Positions 16,601 to 25,978 of a stretch of 64,000 nt of DNA are shown one piece after another. Below the pieces are notes generated by a model, which saw nothing but the letters and a program-made list of their open reading frames with translations, was not told the DNA's origin and did no database searches. Within the stretch, counting starts at the first letter, position 1. Every line of letters starts with the position of its first letter. The position numbers and the translations under genes are program-made. This DNA comes from Alphaproteobacteria bacterium (GTDB lineage: Bacteria > Pseudomonadota > Alphaproteobacteria > Micavibrionales > Micavibrionaceae): the NCBI GenBank assembly GCA_023384135.1, contig JAHDXS010000002.1, positions 744,001 to 808,000 of the forward strand, in the 5' to 3' direction.

Positions 16601-17947
16601 ATGACTGTAAAAAAGGAAATTGAAGCTCAACGGGGCGCTTGCCCGGATCCTGCCGTAACGCGAAAAGGGCAGGAGGGCTTCTCGCTCCTTGAAATGGCGA
16701 TCGTCATCATGATGATGGGTATCGTCATGGCCGGCGCGGCTCAATATTACGGCCTTTATCTGCGTCAGAGTAAGGATATAACAAGCTATGAAAATACGAA
16801 GTTGATCACAAGCGCGGTCGCTGAGTTCTATACCGACCGCGGGCGTTATCCCTGTCCGACAGACCCCTCGCTTCCCCCGACGCACGCTAATTATGGCGTC
16901 GAGATGTGCCCCGGCCGGAACGTGGGCGGCGTCGCGGTGCCCAACATCGCGGTGGGCGCGTGCTGGGGTCAGCTTTGCCGGGTTCTGTCTGATCGCAGTA
17001 TCGACCTGAATGGCGATGGTGTAGACGATCCGCAGACCGTTCTTGTAGGCGCCTTTCCAACGAGAAACATCAAGCGCGACATGATTGCCGACCCCTCCGA
17101 TGTCGATCCGACAGACGGAACGGACATGATGCCGGTCGATGTGGATTTCCCGGCGACGCAAACGCTGGACTCATGGCGCAACAAATTCGTTTACGCCGTC
17201 ACGGAGTCGATGACTGACCCGGCCACTTACAACAACTATTTCGGTGCGGTCAGTGTGAGAGATGAATTCAATAACTCTCTTGTCGATCCGGATGACAGCG
17301 CTCATTACGCGATTGTGTCTTTAGGGGAAAACGGACGCGGAGCGTATAATGCCCTGGGCAATCTGGTGGGCCAAAGCTGCGATCCCGGGACAGTGCCCGT
17401 AACCTTCGACCCGCTTTATCCGGATATTACCAGCCAGAACAGCATTGAGTATGAAAACTGCAACGGGGACTCGGTCTTTGTGAGCGGCCTCAAAACAGAG
17501 GAGCGCGGTGACAATTTCAACGACGATATGGTGACCTTCGAAACCTGGTTTGCAAACGACTTTTGGGTGCCCTCGCCGGTTAATCCTGTACACATTTACA
17601 ATGTCAACGTAGGAAACGTGGGCGTTGGGGTGAACAACCCTGTGCAAAGGCTGGACGTACAGGGCGATATTCAGGCATCCGAAGCTCTGGCCACAGAATT
17701 TTGCAATGTAAGCACCGGGACAGGTTGCTTCGACACGAATGTCATCGCCGGTGAAATCGCCAGTGGCGGCGGCATGGATTGTCCTCCCGGCCATGCGATG
17801 ACGGGTATAGAAAACGGTGCGGCCATTTGTGATTTTGAAGTCGTGCCCGGCAGTACCAGTTTCACAGGCGCTTGCCCCGCGGGCCCTCCGAAGCAATATG
17901 CCGTAGGGGTGAGAAGCAACGGAACGATCATCTGTGAAGCCCTTTGA
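16601..17947 (+). CDS. Prepilin-like adhesin 3
   Basis: 448 residues with a prepilin site EG^FSLLEMAIVIMMMG after a basic leader of about 27 residues. The body shares RGRYPCPTDPS, the ESMTDPATY segment and the C-terminal GVGVNNPVQRLDVQGDIQA motif with adhesin 1, and GGGMDCPPGHAMTGI with adhesin 2. It ends in a short Cys repeat (GVRSNGTIICEAL). AGGGGT lies before the ATG, 12 bases after adhesin 2, so the three genes form one operon closed by the terminator at 17970. Confidence 0.8.
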   Translation: MTVKKEIEAQRGACPDPAVTRKGQEGFSLLEMAIVIMMMGIVMAGAAQYYGLYLRQSKDITSYENTKLITSAVAEFYTDRGRYPCPTDPSLPPTHANYGVEMCPGRNVGGVAVPNIAVGACWGQLCRVLSDRSIDLNGDGVDDPQTVLVGAFPTRNIKRDMIADPSDVDPTDGTDMMPVDVDFPATQTLDSWRNKFVYAVTESMTDPATYNNYFGAVSVRDEFNNSLVDPDDSAHYAIVSLGENGRGAYNALGNLVGQSCDPGTVPVTFDPLYPDITSQNSIEYENCNGDSVFVSGLKTEERGDNFNDDMVTFETWFANDFWVPSPVNPVHIYNVNVGNVGVGVNNPVQRLDVQGDIQASEALATEFCNVSTGTGCFDTNVIAGEIASGGGMDCPPGHAMTGIENGAAICDFEVVPGSTSFTGACPAGPPKQYAVGVRSNGTIICEAL

Positions 17948-17969
17948 TCTGAAGACCGCTAAAGAAGAA

Positions 17970-17990
17970 AAGGGCCCGAAAGGGCCCTTA
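17970..17990. terminator. Bidirectional terminator between adhesin 3 and the cold-shock gene
   Basis: AAGGGCCC, GAAA loop, GGGCCCTT forms a perfect hairpin between convergent genes. The minus strand has the better T-rich tail (TTTTCTTCTTT). Confidence 0.8.
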
Positions 17991-18014
17991 ATCTTTATGC
18001 GTTCTCAAAGGCAA

Positions 18015-18524
18015 CTAACCGATCACCTGTAAATCGACAGCTTCCCGCCCTTTGGCCACGGCCTTGAGCGTAACGCGCACGCGCTGACCGGCCATCAACT
18101 CGTCGATTCCAAGAGATTCCAGCAAGGTCTTGTGGATAAAGATGTCCTTCATGCCGTCATCAGGAATGATGAACCCGAAACCCTTTTCAGGCTTGTACCA
18201 TTTGACAAGCCCGCCCATGCTGACCGTGCCGCTCTCCTCGTCGGCCTCGGGCATGGTGGAAACCGCACCTTGATCGATAACTTCAAGCACTTCGCGCACT
18301 TGGTGCCCCTTCGGCCCGGCAAAGACGCGGCACTCCAGAACGGCACCCTCACCGATCGAATACAGCCCCGCCTTTTGCAGGGTCGTAATATGCAGAAACG
18401 CATCGTAATTACCCTCTTCGGGTACCACAAAACCGAACCCCTTCGTCCCGTTGAACCACTTGAGATGCATCCTGACGACGGAGACGTTTTCTTCCGGATA
18501 GGTCTGATCGAACTTCTTTTGCAA
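18015..18524 (-). CDS. Double cold-shock-domain protein
   Basis: A 169-residue RNA/DNA-binding protein made of two cold-shock domains: one near residues 19-80 (LKWFNGTKGFGFVVPEEG) and one near 104-168 (VKWYKPEKGFGFIIPDDG). Both keep the aromatic RNP1-like motif, the first as GFGFV and the second as GFGFI. An acidic linker joins them. This two-domain form is common in Alphaproteobacteria. It is divergent from the acyl-CoA ligase gene across about 200 bases. Confidence 0.92.
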   Translation of the reverse strand: MQKKFDQTYPEENVSVVRMHLKWFNGTKGFGFVVPEEGNYDAFLHITTLQKAGLYSIGEGAVLECRVFAGPKGHQVREVLEVIDQGAVSTMPEADEESGTVSMGGLVKWYKPEKGFGFIIPDDGMKDIFIHKTLLESLGIDELMAGQRVRVTLKAVAKGREAVDLQVIG

Positions 18525-18725
18525 AGCCTGAAATGCCTTCGATTAAAAAAACACGAGAAATATAGCGAAACGCAGTGAACACTGTGTCGATATCCATATT
18601 GCCTTAAAACAATCGTCAAATCCACACCCTTTTGTTAACTTTGTTCGATATATCGACATGATTTTAAACCTTTGCTTCTGAGCACGTTACGCGTGTGTTA
18701 GAATAGTAAAAAACGGGAAGAAATT

Positions 18726-20423
18726 ATGGCTCAGAAAGATTTCCCATGGCTCGGCACCTATCCTGAATCCATAAGATGGGATTTTGATGTCGAACCCAGA
18801 CCCCTTTTCACGCTGCTGGAGGATACCGCCTCCCGCTACCCGCACCGTTACGGCTTCGATTTTCTGGGCCGCCGCTATAACTGGGAAACGCTGCTCAATC
18901 TCTCCCGACGTCTGGCGAAGGGATTGCAGGATCACGGGATAAAAAAGGGCGACCGCGTGGGAATTTTCCTGCCTAACTGCCCGTACTATCTGATTTCCTA
19001 TTACGCGATCCTGATGACCGGGGCCTGCGTGGTCAACCTCAACCCGCTCTACGCCGAGCAGGAACTGGCCCACCTGATTGAGGACAGCGAGGTTGAGACC
19101 GTCATCACCGCCGATCTTGATCTGCTCTATAAAAAGATGGACCGAATGCTCCACTCCACACGGCTGCGGCGGCTTGTCATGACGCATTTCGCAAAGGCCT
19201 TGCCGTTTCCCAAGAACGTCTTGTTTCAGACCTTCAAGGGCCGCGACCTCGCCAAGATCGAAAAAAGCGACAGCATACTCTGGTATGACGACCTGATCCT
19301 CAACGACGGCAAAGTGAATATTCCCCAAATCGACCCCAAAAACGACCTCGCCGTGCTGCAATATACGGGCGGCACGACCGGAACGCCCAAGGGCGCGATG
19401 CTCACCCATGAAAACCTCTACGCAAACACGAAACAATGCCTCGCCTGGTTTCAGATGCTGGACGATGCCCCGGCTAAGATGCTCGGCGTCCTGCCGTTCT
19501 TCCATGTCTTCGCGATGACCGCCGTGATGAATTTCAGCGTCGCAAGGGGGTTGGAGATTATCGCCCTCCCGCGCTTTGACCTGAAAGACGCGCTCAAGGT
19601 CATCCATAAGAAAAAACCGCGCTTCTTCCCCGCCGTTCCGGCGATCTACAGCGCGATCAACCATTCCCCGCTGGTCGATCAATACGACCTTTCCTCGCTC
19701 ACCTGCTGCCTTTCCGGCGGTGCGCCGCTGCCCGTGGAGGTGAAATCCGCCTTCGAGAAAAAAACCTGCTGTGTGTTGATCGAGGGGTACGGCCTCACCG
19801 AATCCTCGCCTGTGGCCTGCGTCAATCCGGTGCAGGGCGAAAACCGCGCGGGCTCCATCGGCCTGCCTCTGCCCGGCACGATCATCGAAATCATCGACCC
19901 CGCCGACAAGAAAACGCATAAACCCGTCGGCGAGCGCGGGGAGCTGTGTATTCGCGGGCCGCAGGTGATGAAAGGCTACTGGAAAAAGCCCGACGCCAGC
20001 GCCGATGTCCTGCGCCCGACCGGGGAGGGCGATCTGCGCCTACACACGGGCGATGTCGCGATCATGGACAAGGACGGCTACGTCTATATCGTGGATCGCA
20101 TCAAGGACATGATCATCACCAACGGCTATAACGTTTATCCGCGCAATGTGGAGGAGGCGGTCTATAAGCATCCCAGCGTCGAGGAATGTATCGTGGCGGG
20201 CCTGCCCGACGAGGCGCGCGGTGAAATCGTAAAAATCTGGATCAAGCTGAAAAAAGACCGCGAACTCACGCCCGAAGATCTGAAGGAATTCCTGAAGGAT
20301 AAAATCTCCCCGATGGAAATTCCCAAACTCTACGAATTCCGAGACACGCCGCTGCCCAAAACCATGATCGGCAAACTCTCCCGCAAGGATGTCGTGGCGC
20401 AGGAGTTGGAGAAGAAAGATTAG
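18726..20423 (+). CDS. fadD: Long-chain fatty-acid-CoA ligase
   Basis: Activates fatty acids to acyl-CoA through an acyl-AMP intermediate. The AMP-binding motif YTGGTTGTPKG is at residues 213-223; later motifs GYGLTESSP, the hinge YIVDRIKDMIITNGYNVYP and the catalytic Lys region (PKTMIGKLSRKDV) are present. The 565-residue length and KDMIITNGYN sequence favour FadD over shorter-chain ligases. Its last 4 bases overlap the convergent small gene. Confidence 0.9.
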   Translation: MAQKDFPWLGTYPESIRWDFDVEPRPLFTLLEDTASRYPHRYGFDFLGRRYNWETLLNLSRRLAKGLQDHGIKKGDRVGIFLPNCPYYLISYYAILMTGACVVNLNPLYAEQELAHLIEDSEVETVITADLDLLYKKMDRMLHSTRLRRLVMTHFAKALPFPKNVLFQTFKGRDLAKIEKSDSILWYDDLILNDGKVNIPQIDPKNDLAVLQYTGGTTGTPKGAMLTHENLYANTKQCLAWFQMLDDAPAKMLGVLPFFHVFAMTAVMNFSVARGLEIIALPRFDLKDALKVIHKKKPRFFPAVPAIYSAINHSPLVDQYDLSSLTCCLSGGAPLPVEVKSAFEKKTCCVLIEGYGLTESSPVACVNPVQGENRAGSIGLPLPGTIIEIIDPADKKTHKPVGERGELCIRGPQVMKGYWKKPDASADVLRPTGEGDLRLHTGDVAIMDKDGYVYIVDRIKDMIITNGYNVYPRNVEEAVYKHPSVEECIVAGLPDEARGEIVKIWIKLKKDRELTPEDLKEFLKDKISPMEIPKLYEFRDTPLPKTMIGKLSRKDVVAQELEKKD

Positions 20424-20716
20424 TTAGGCCTTTGGGTCCATTCATACCCCCTAGGAAACCATATCCCTCTGACAGAGACGACACCCATATTCGGCCTGAC
20501 ATGCCCTTCATCAAGCGTGTTCACATCAAAATTTTTAAGAACACTTTTAACGGGCGGCATATCGCAATCATAAAAAACGTGCTGTTTGATTAAATTATAA
20601 GCGTCTTCAAGATTAAACGCCGTCACGCCGCAACCTCGACTAACGCCTTTTTTGCGTACTAAAACGCCGCCATCATCCCTTTCAAACTCAATCCAATACC
20701 GAGCTAACTTAACCAT
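20420..20716 (-). CDS. Conserved small hypothetical protein, 98 residues
   Basis: No function is known to me. The sequence has a family-like look: ARYWIEFE at the start, a GCGVTAFNLEDAYNLI segment, and a C-terminal HVRPNMGVVSVRGIWFPRGY motif that I associate with a widespread uncharacterised family. No signal peptide or membrane segment. It is more AT-rich than its neighbours. It may be in one transcript with the acetyltransferase genes upstream. Confidence 0.65.
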   Translation of the reverse strand: MVKLARYWIEFERDDGGVLVRKKGVSRGCGVTAFNLEDAYNLIKQHVFYDCDMPPVKSVLKNFDVNTLDEGHVRPNMGVVSVRGIWFPRGYEWTQRPN

Positions 20717-20729
20717 CGGAATTTCAAAA

Positions 20730-21260
20730 CTATTTTGCTTGCCTCAACTTCACCAAATCCAACTCATACATCAACTCCTCCATCCGCGTCCCATCCGGCC
20801 AGTCTTTTTCCGCCTGGCCCGTCAGCATAAACCCATGCCGCAGGATCGCACGTTTCGAGGGTTCGTTATCCGCGCGGTGGGAAACGCAGAGCCGCGTCCA
20901 CGGCATATGTGCCACGCCGAATTCGATCCGCGCTTTGTAATACAAATCCGCATAACCCTGTCCCCGGTAATCCGGCTCAATAAAGCTCATGGCGAACACG
21001 CCCGTCCGCCCGGAGGGATCGTCGCGGCAGGTAAACACGGCCGTAATCCCGACTAAACGCGCCTCATCAAACAGGCCGAAAATCCGCTTGCCGTTCCCGT
21101 CCAGCATCTCCTGCCATTCCTCGGGCGTTCTCTGCTCCGCATCCGCCAGAGTGCCGCAATAAAACCCGGGATGCATAGAAAGCGCCCGCAACCGCGCCGC
21201 CCGGAAGGCGGTCCAGTCATCGGGGCCGAGGGGCCGGATATGAAGATCCTTCATGCTCAT
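20730..21260 (-). CDS. GNAT-family N-acetyltransferase A
   Basis: About 176 residues with the GNAT fold: SFIEPDYRGQGYADLYY carries the acetyl-CoA loop (R-G-Q-G-Y), followed by LCVSHRADNEPSKRAILRHGF. Start 21260 is preferred because GGAGG lies 6 bases before that ATG. Substrate unknown. It is clearly paralogous to the adjacent acetyltransferase B (shared EPDYRG, MPWTRL/LPWTRL, RAILRHGF and WSDGTR/WPDGTR). Confidence 0.8.
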   Translation of the reverse strand: MSMKDLHIRPLGPDDWTAFRAARLRALSMHPGFYCGTLADAEQRTPEEWQEMLDGNGKRIFGLFDEARLVGITAVFTCRDDPSGRTGVFAMSFIEPDYRGQGYADLYYKARIEFGVAHMPWTRLCVSHRADNEPSKRAILRHGFMLTGQAEKDWPDGTRMEELMYELDLVKLRQAK

Positions 21261-21288
21261 AAAAAACCTCCGGCTTAACAAGCGGCGA

Positions 21289-21813
21289 TCAGCACGCCGC
21301 CCGCAGAGCTTCAAGGTCGAGTATATACAAAAATTCCTTGTCGCGCGTCCCGTCGCTCCAGTTCGTCTGACGCGTGCCGGTCAGCGTAAACCCGTGCCGC
21401 AGGATCGCGCGGCGGGAGGATTCGTTCCCCCGGCGATGCGAAACGGTCAGCCGCGTCCAGGGAAGATGCGCGGCGGCAAACAAAAACCGCGCCTGATAAA
21501 ACAGTGCGGAGTAATTCTTGCCCCGGTAGTCCGGCTCGATATAACTCATGGCCTGAACGCCCGTCTGCCCCGAAGCATCTTCGCCCGAGGTAAAAATGGC
21601 CGTAATCCCGATCAGCGTCAAACCGTCGAACAAACCGAAAACCTGCTTGCCTTCGCCGTTGAGCGTGAACTGCCAGTCGGAATCCTCATACCCCAGCTTG
21701 GTTTCCAGATGGGCGCAGTAATCCTCCAGATGCGCCTCCAGAGCCTTCATCCGCATTGTGCGGAAAATCGCAAAATCATCGGGGTTCAGGGCGCGTACAA
21801 AAACATCATCCAC
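21289..21813 (-). CDS. GNAT-family N-acetyltransferase B
   Basis: Paralogue of the previous gene with the same landmarks (GVQAMSYIEPDYRGKNYSAL, RRAILRHGFTLTG). GTG at 21813 overlaps the pheT stop and leaves a natural GNAT N-terminus (DDVFVRALNPDDFAIFR); an ATG at 21840 inside pheT is also possible. The order pheT-GNAT-GNAT suggests cotranscription with pheT. Substrate unknown. Confidence 0.75.
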   Translation of the reverse strand: MDDVFVRALNPDDFAIFRTMRMKALEAHLEDYCAHLETKLGYEDSDWQFTLNGEGKQVFGLFDGLTLIGITAIFTSGEDASGQTGVQAMSYIEPDYRGKNYSALFYQARFLFAAAHLPWTRLTVSHRRGNESSRRAILRHGFTLTGTRQTNWSDGTRDKEFLYILDLEALRAAC

Positions 21814-24214
21814 GCAACACGCCGCCGGCCTTCTCTGCAACGGCGTCGATGATTTTCTGCGAGAGTGTTTCGATCTCCTGATCGTTCAGCGTCTTCTCGA
21901 CGGGCTGGATGATAACGGCCAGCGCGACCGATTTCTTGCCCGGCTCCACGCCTTTTCCGGTGTAAACGTCGAACACCCGGGCATCCGCGATCAGGGCCTT
22001 GTCGGCAGACAGCGCCGCCCGTACAAGCGTATCGGCCTCCACCTTCGCATCCACAAGGAACGCGAAATCTCGGCTCAGCGGTTGGAAGGGCGAAAGCTTC
22101 AAAAGCGGCTTGGCCGTGCCGTCCTTCTTGCGCGGCGCGGGGATTTTTTCCACGAACACCTCGAACCCGACGACCGGGCCTTTGACGCCCATCTCGTCCA
22201 GCACCGCCGGATGAATTTCCCCGAAATAAGCCAGCGCGTTCTTACCGAGCGTCAACGCGCCCGAACGCCCCGGATGGTAATAGGGCGGCGCCTCGCGCGT
22301 CACCCGCGCACTGTCCGCCGGACCGCCGCACGCGGCCAGCACGGCCAGCGCGTCCGCCTTGGCGTCGTATACATCCACCGCGCGGCTTTCCTCAGGCGAA
22401 GCCCAATGCTTCGCGCCTTTCGCGCCCGTGCGCACGCCCGCCGCCACCATATCTTGCCCGCCCGTCTTTTGCGTGCGGAAGGCGGGGCCGACTTCGCAAA
22501 GACCGATATCGCCGAAGCCCCGGTCCGCGTTGCGCCCCGCCGCCTCGATAAGGTTCGGAAGGATGGAGGGCCGCATCTGGTCCAACTCCGAGGAAATCGG
22601 ATTGGCCAGCGCCAGCGCCGGATTATCGTTCGACCCGAACGCCTTCGCGCGGTCCTTGGGCATGAACGACCACGTCACACATTCCTCAAGCCCGCGCACC
22701 GTCATCGCCGCCCGCGCGCGCCGCACGCGGTTGAGCGTCACCGTCTCCGCCGGGGCCGTGACCGCGCCCGCGCTGCGCACGGAAACCGGTTCGATATGCT
22801 CGAACCCGTAAATCCGCACGATCTCCTCGACCAGATCCGGCTTGCCTTCGATATCGCCGCGCCACGAGGGCGGCTGCACGGAAAATCCCGCGCCGTCTTT
22901 TTTGACTTCAAATCCGAGCGCTTCGAGAATCTGCACTTGTTTGTCTGCAGGCACATCCACGCCGCCCAGCTTTTTAACCAGCGCCGGGTCGTGCGAAATC
23001 GTCCGCGTCCACTCGGTTACGGCTCCGGCGGTGACAACATGGCTGACCTCGGTTTTATCCGTGCCGCACAGATCAAGGATCAATCGCGTCGCGATCTCCA
23101 TGCCCGTTGCCGTAAACTCCGGGTCTATTCCCCGCTCGAAACGGTAACGCGCGTCGCTCTCGACCTGCATCGCCCGTCCCGCCCGCGCGATCCGCATCGG
23201 GTTGAAATACGCCGCCTCGACGAAGACATTGACCGTATCCTCGCCGCATCCGGTCGTAACGCCGCCGACGATCCCGCCCAACCCGATCAGGCCGGACGAA
23301 TCCGTAATCCCGACCAGCCCCTCGGTCACCGTATAGCTTTTATCGTTCAGCGCGTCGAACGTCTCGCCCGCCTTCGTGGCGCGCACGACGATATCGCCCG
23401 AGAGCTTATCCGCGTCGAACACGTGCAAGGGCCGCGCATATTCAAGCGTCATCAGATTCGTAATATCCACCAGCGCCGATATAGGCCGCAAGCCCACCGA
23501 CTTGAGCAAATCCTGAAGCCATTGGGGCGAGGGGCCGTTTTTAACATTTTTAATCAGCCGCCCGAGGAAGAGGGGGCATCCCTGCGAATCCTCGATTCTA
23601 ACCTTGATCGGCGAATCGAACGTCCCTTTGACGGGGGCGGCCTCCAGAGGCTTGAGCGTTCCCGCCCCAGCCGCCGCAAGGTCCCGCGCGACCCCGCGCA
23701 CGCCCGAACAATCCACCCGGTTGGGGGTCAGCCCGATCTCGATGAGTTGGTCCTTGAGGCCGAACACTTCAGCCATCGGCGTACCGATCTCATATTGCGC
23801 ATCGACCTCGATAATCCCCTGATGCTCGTCCGACAAGCACATCTCCCGCTCGGAAACCAGCATTCCGTTCGACTCTACGCCCCGGATTTTGGTTTTCTTG
23901 AGCGTCACGTCCAGACCGGGAATATAAGTGCCCTCGGGGGCGAAAATCCCCTTCATGCCCGTCCGCGCGTTTGGCGCCCCGCAAACCACCTGTAAAGTCC
24001 CTTTTTCGGTTTTAACCATGCAAACCCGCAGCTTGTCGGCATCCGGGTGCTGCACAGCCGATTCGACGTACGCGACCTTGAAAGGCGCGTACAGGGCGGC
24101 CTTGTCCTCGAAACTTTCGACCTCAAGCCCGATCGAGGTCAGCGTATCGCACAGGCTTTGCCCGTCCGCTTGCGTGTCGAGATGGCGCTTGAGCCAGGAA
24201 ACCGTAAATTTCAT
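21806..24214 (-). CDS. pheT: Phenylalanine-tRNA ligase beta subunit
   Basis: Partner of PheS in the alpha2-beta2 enzyme that charges tRNA-Phe and edits tyrosine. At 802 residues it shows the N-terminal MKFTVSWLKRHLDT, the tRNA-binding domain (KVAYVESAVQHPDADKLRVC), the B3/B4 editing region, B5 and the C-terminal anticodon-binding fold (LKLSPFQPLSRDFAFLVD). ATG 24214 matches the family start; an extension to 24253 is rejected. It is separated from pheS by a divergently oriented orphan gene, which is unusual. Confidence 0.96.
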   Translation of the reverse strand: MKFTVSWLKRHLDTQADGQSLCDTLTSIGLEVESFEDKAALYAPFKVAYVESAVQHPDADKLRVCMVKTEKGTLQVVCGAPNARTGMKGIFAPEGTYIPGLDVTLKKTKIRGVESNGMLVSEREMCLSDEHQGIIEVDAQYEIGTPMAEVFGLKDQLIEIGLTPNRVDCSGVRGVARDLAAAGAGTLKPLEAAPVKGTFDSPIKVRIEDSQGCPLFLGRLIKNVKNGPSPQWLQDLLKSVGLRPISALVDITNLMTLEYARPLHVFDADKLSGDIVVRATKAGETFDALNDKSYTVTEGLVGITDSSGLIGLGGIVGGVTTGCGEDTVNVFVEAAYFNPMRIARAGRAMQVESDARYRFERGIDPEFTATGMEIATRLILDLCGTDKTEVSHVVTAGAVTEWTRTISHDPALVKKLGGVDVPADKQVQILEALGFEVKKDGAGFSVQPPSWRGDIEGKPDLVEEIVRIYGFEHIEPVSVRSAGAVTAPAETVTLNRVRRARAAMTVRGLEECVTWSFMPKDRAKAFGSNDNPALALANPISSELDQMRPSILPNLIEAAGRNADRGFGDIGLCEVGPAFRTQKTGGQDMVAAGVRTGAKGAKHWASPEESRAVDVYDAKADALAVLAACGGPADSARVTREAPPYYHPGRSGALTLGKNALAYFGEIHPAVLDEMGVKGPVVGFEVFVEKIPAPRKKDGTAKPLLKLSPFQPLSRDFAFLVDAKVEADTLVRAALSADKALIADARVFDVYTGKGVEPGKKSVALAVIIQPVEKTLNDQEIETLSQKIIDAVAEKAGGVLRG

Positions 24215-24427
24215 ATTCTGCCCTTTTCGCTGTTCTGGCAGCGTTTTATCCAAATATTAGGGTGCCTATCTAAGCCCAAAACAACCAATTTTCCAAGGGT
24301 TTTATGCGCTTTCCGGCGTTTACAAGAAGTTTGCCAAATTCCCTTACGCCATGTTAGGATATGTTAACTATGAGGACCGATACGTGTCTGCGCCTTGGTG
24401 CGACGAACTTGGGCATAAAAAACTGGA

Positions 24428-24442
24428 GGCTGCAAAGCAGCC
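24428..24442 (+). promoter_or_regulatory. Leader hairpin upstream of the 469-residue orphan
   Basis: GGCTGC (24428-24433), AAA, GCAGCC (24437-24442), about 40 bases before the ATG. It could be part of a leader or only incidental; there is no T-run. Confidence 0.3.
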
Positions 24443-24481
24443 CTTAACGACGGATAATAGATTTATAAGGGGCATCTGAAA

Positions 24482-25891
24482 ATGGCGGTAGAACCGAGAG
24501 CGCAAGGTCAAACGCAAGAGCGTGATCAACAGCAGATACTTTCAACCAACCCCGCAGAGTCGGGCCTTGACCGAATGGCAATGGCCGTCAGGCAAGATAG
24601 CGGGCTGCAAGATAATCATGTCCGGGACATCGCCCTGCAATCCCACAGAATGATGCTTCAAAATCTGGGCGGCCCTGAACAGGCCTTGAGAGCTCTTGAA
24701 TCTCTCAAATCCGCAGGGGCCATCACCGAAGGAATGGCGACAATTTACAGGGAGGCTCTGACCTCTGCCGGGGGCGACTCTGCTAAATTCGCAGACACGA
24801 TCGTTCAAAGACGTCAGGAAATGGCAGACACCATCGCGCGCGATCTGACCTCCAGCCCGATGACAGCGCTTGCGATGCTTGACAATATCGATGCGGGTAT
24901 GACCGCAACCCAGGTCGAGGCCCGCTCAAGAATGGCCTATGAGTCGCTGCTTCAGGTCAATAACAACGACATGACCGCTGTTAACGCCAGCATTGATCGT
25001 GCGCTCGAGACCGGACAGCTGAACGCCCAGAACGCGACGGTCATAAAGGACGCCGCTCAGAGGGCAGGAACCGATGCCGCCCGGTTTGCGCAGCTTATGT
25101 CTGAAAATAAGGATGGCCTGGCGCAACTCGCCTTGGTTCAGGCTCAACAGGGAGCCGGCAGACCCGCCGGCCCTGCCGCAGCAGGCGGCGACATGTCGAG
25201 CATGTTTGGTAACATGCAAGATAACCCGCTCATGCAGATGTTTAATAAGCTTATCATGGCCTTTACGGGCGGCAAGATGAGCCTCGAATCGATTATGCAG
25301 AACATGCAAAACGGGCCGCAGCAGCAAGCCGCAGGCGGCCAAACGCCGGGCCCGAGCGGCACCCCCGCAGGGACGACGACAACCCCCGGCGCAACCACGA
25401 CACCCACTGGAACGGGCGCCGGGCAAGATCAGACCGCCACCGCCACAGTCGCGCCTGTTGTAACTCAGCCCGCAGCTACGGACATAAATCTCACGGGCGC
25501 CACGACACTGACGGGCGGAGCTCTCGGTTCTGGCACATATCCGGGCTTCAATTTCCTGGACGACGATATGTTTAGCTTTGGCCTTGATTCTCCTCAATTC
25601 GATCTGAATTCCCCAAGCATCTTCCGCACGTCCTTCCGCGACGATGCCGGCTTCAATTTCGGCACGACGCCGCGCGTGAACCTGCTCTCCGGGGATATGT
25701 CGATCAATGGCATGAGCCCGACCTCGCGCTTTAGCATGCTCTCAAACCCCGATCCCTTCAGAATTTCTCTGACCGATCCGAGGGTCGACCTCACTGCGCC
25801 GAACTTGAGCGAGACTTTTGCAAAGACCCCGGATCAATCCGCCGATGTAACGGAGACTATTTTGAGAGTAGGAGGCCCGGGAGCGCGCTAA
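24482..25891 (+). CDS. Orphan 469-residue protein between pheT and pheS
   Basis: I recognise no family. Residues 1-210 are Ala/Gln/Met-rich and probably helical, with repeated ALES..SAGAIT and RALETGQLNAQNAT patterns. Residues 215-335 are a low-complexity Gly/Pro/Thr linker. The last 120 residues are Asp/Phe/Ser-rich with short repeats (GFNFLDDDMFSFGLD, GFNFGTTPRVNLLSGD). There is no signal peptide. AAGGGG precedes the ATG and a strong terminator follows, so it is a single-gene unit. The Met/Gln-rich helices and disordered tail would suit a secreted or scaffold protein, but that is a guess. Confidence 0.7.
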   Translation: MAVEPRAQGQTQERDQQQILSTNPAESGLDRMAMAVRQDSGLQDNHVRDIALQSHRMMLQNLGGPEQALRALESLKSAGAITEGMATIYREALTSAGGDSAKFADTIVQRRQEMADTIARDLTSSPMTALAMLDNIDAGMTATQVEARSRMAYESLLQVNNNDMTAVNASIDRALETGQLNAQNATVIKDAAQRAGTDAARFAQLMSENKDGLAQLALVQAQQGAGRPAGPAAAGGDMSSMFGNMQDNPLMQMFNKLIMAFTGGKMSLESIMQNMQNGPQQQAAGGQTPGPSGTPAGTTTTPGATTTPTGTGAGQDQTATATVAPVVTQPAATDINLTGATTLTGGALGSGTYPGFNFLDDDMFSFGLDSPQFDLNSPSIFRTSFRDDAGFNFGTTPRVNLLSGDMSINGMSPTSRFSMLSNPDPFRISLTDPRVDLTAPNLSETFAKTPDQSADVTETILRVGGPGAR

Positions 25892-25920
25892 GCATCCGGC
25901 TCTCTGATTACAGTTTTATC

Positions 25921-25942
25921 AAAAGCCCCTTCCGGGGCTTTT
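25921..25942 (+). terminator. Terminator after the 469-residue orphan
   Basis: AAAAGCCCC (25921-25929), TTCC loop, GGGGCTTTT (25934-25942): a perfect 9-bp stem that can work in both directions. Confidence 0.9.
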
Positions 25943-25978
25943 CCATTTATGACGGATGGCGTCAGAGCCTTCACCCGG

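Noticed and set aside
15716-17161. 481-codon minus-strand ORF across adhesins 2 and 3
   Set aside because: It crosses two prepilin genes with clear cleavage motifs and ribosome binding sites and has a shadow-like composition.
18687-19919. 410-codon minus-strand ORF
   Set aside because: Antisense shadow of the acyl-CoA ligase gene, without motifs or ribosome binding site.
21758-23995. 745-codon plus-strand ORF
   Set aside because: It is the antisense shadow of pheT; the product is Arg/His-rich with no motif, and pheT is unmistakable on the other strand.
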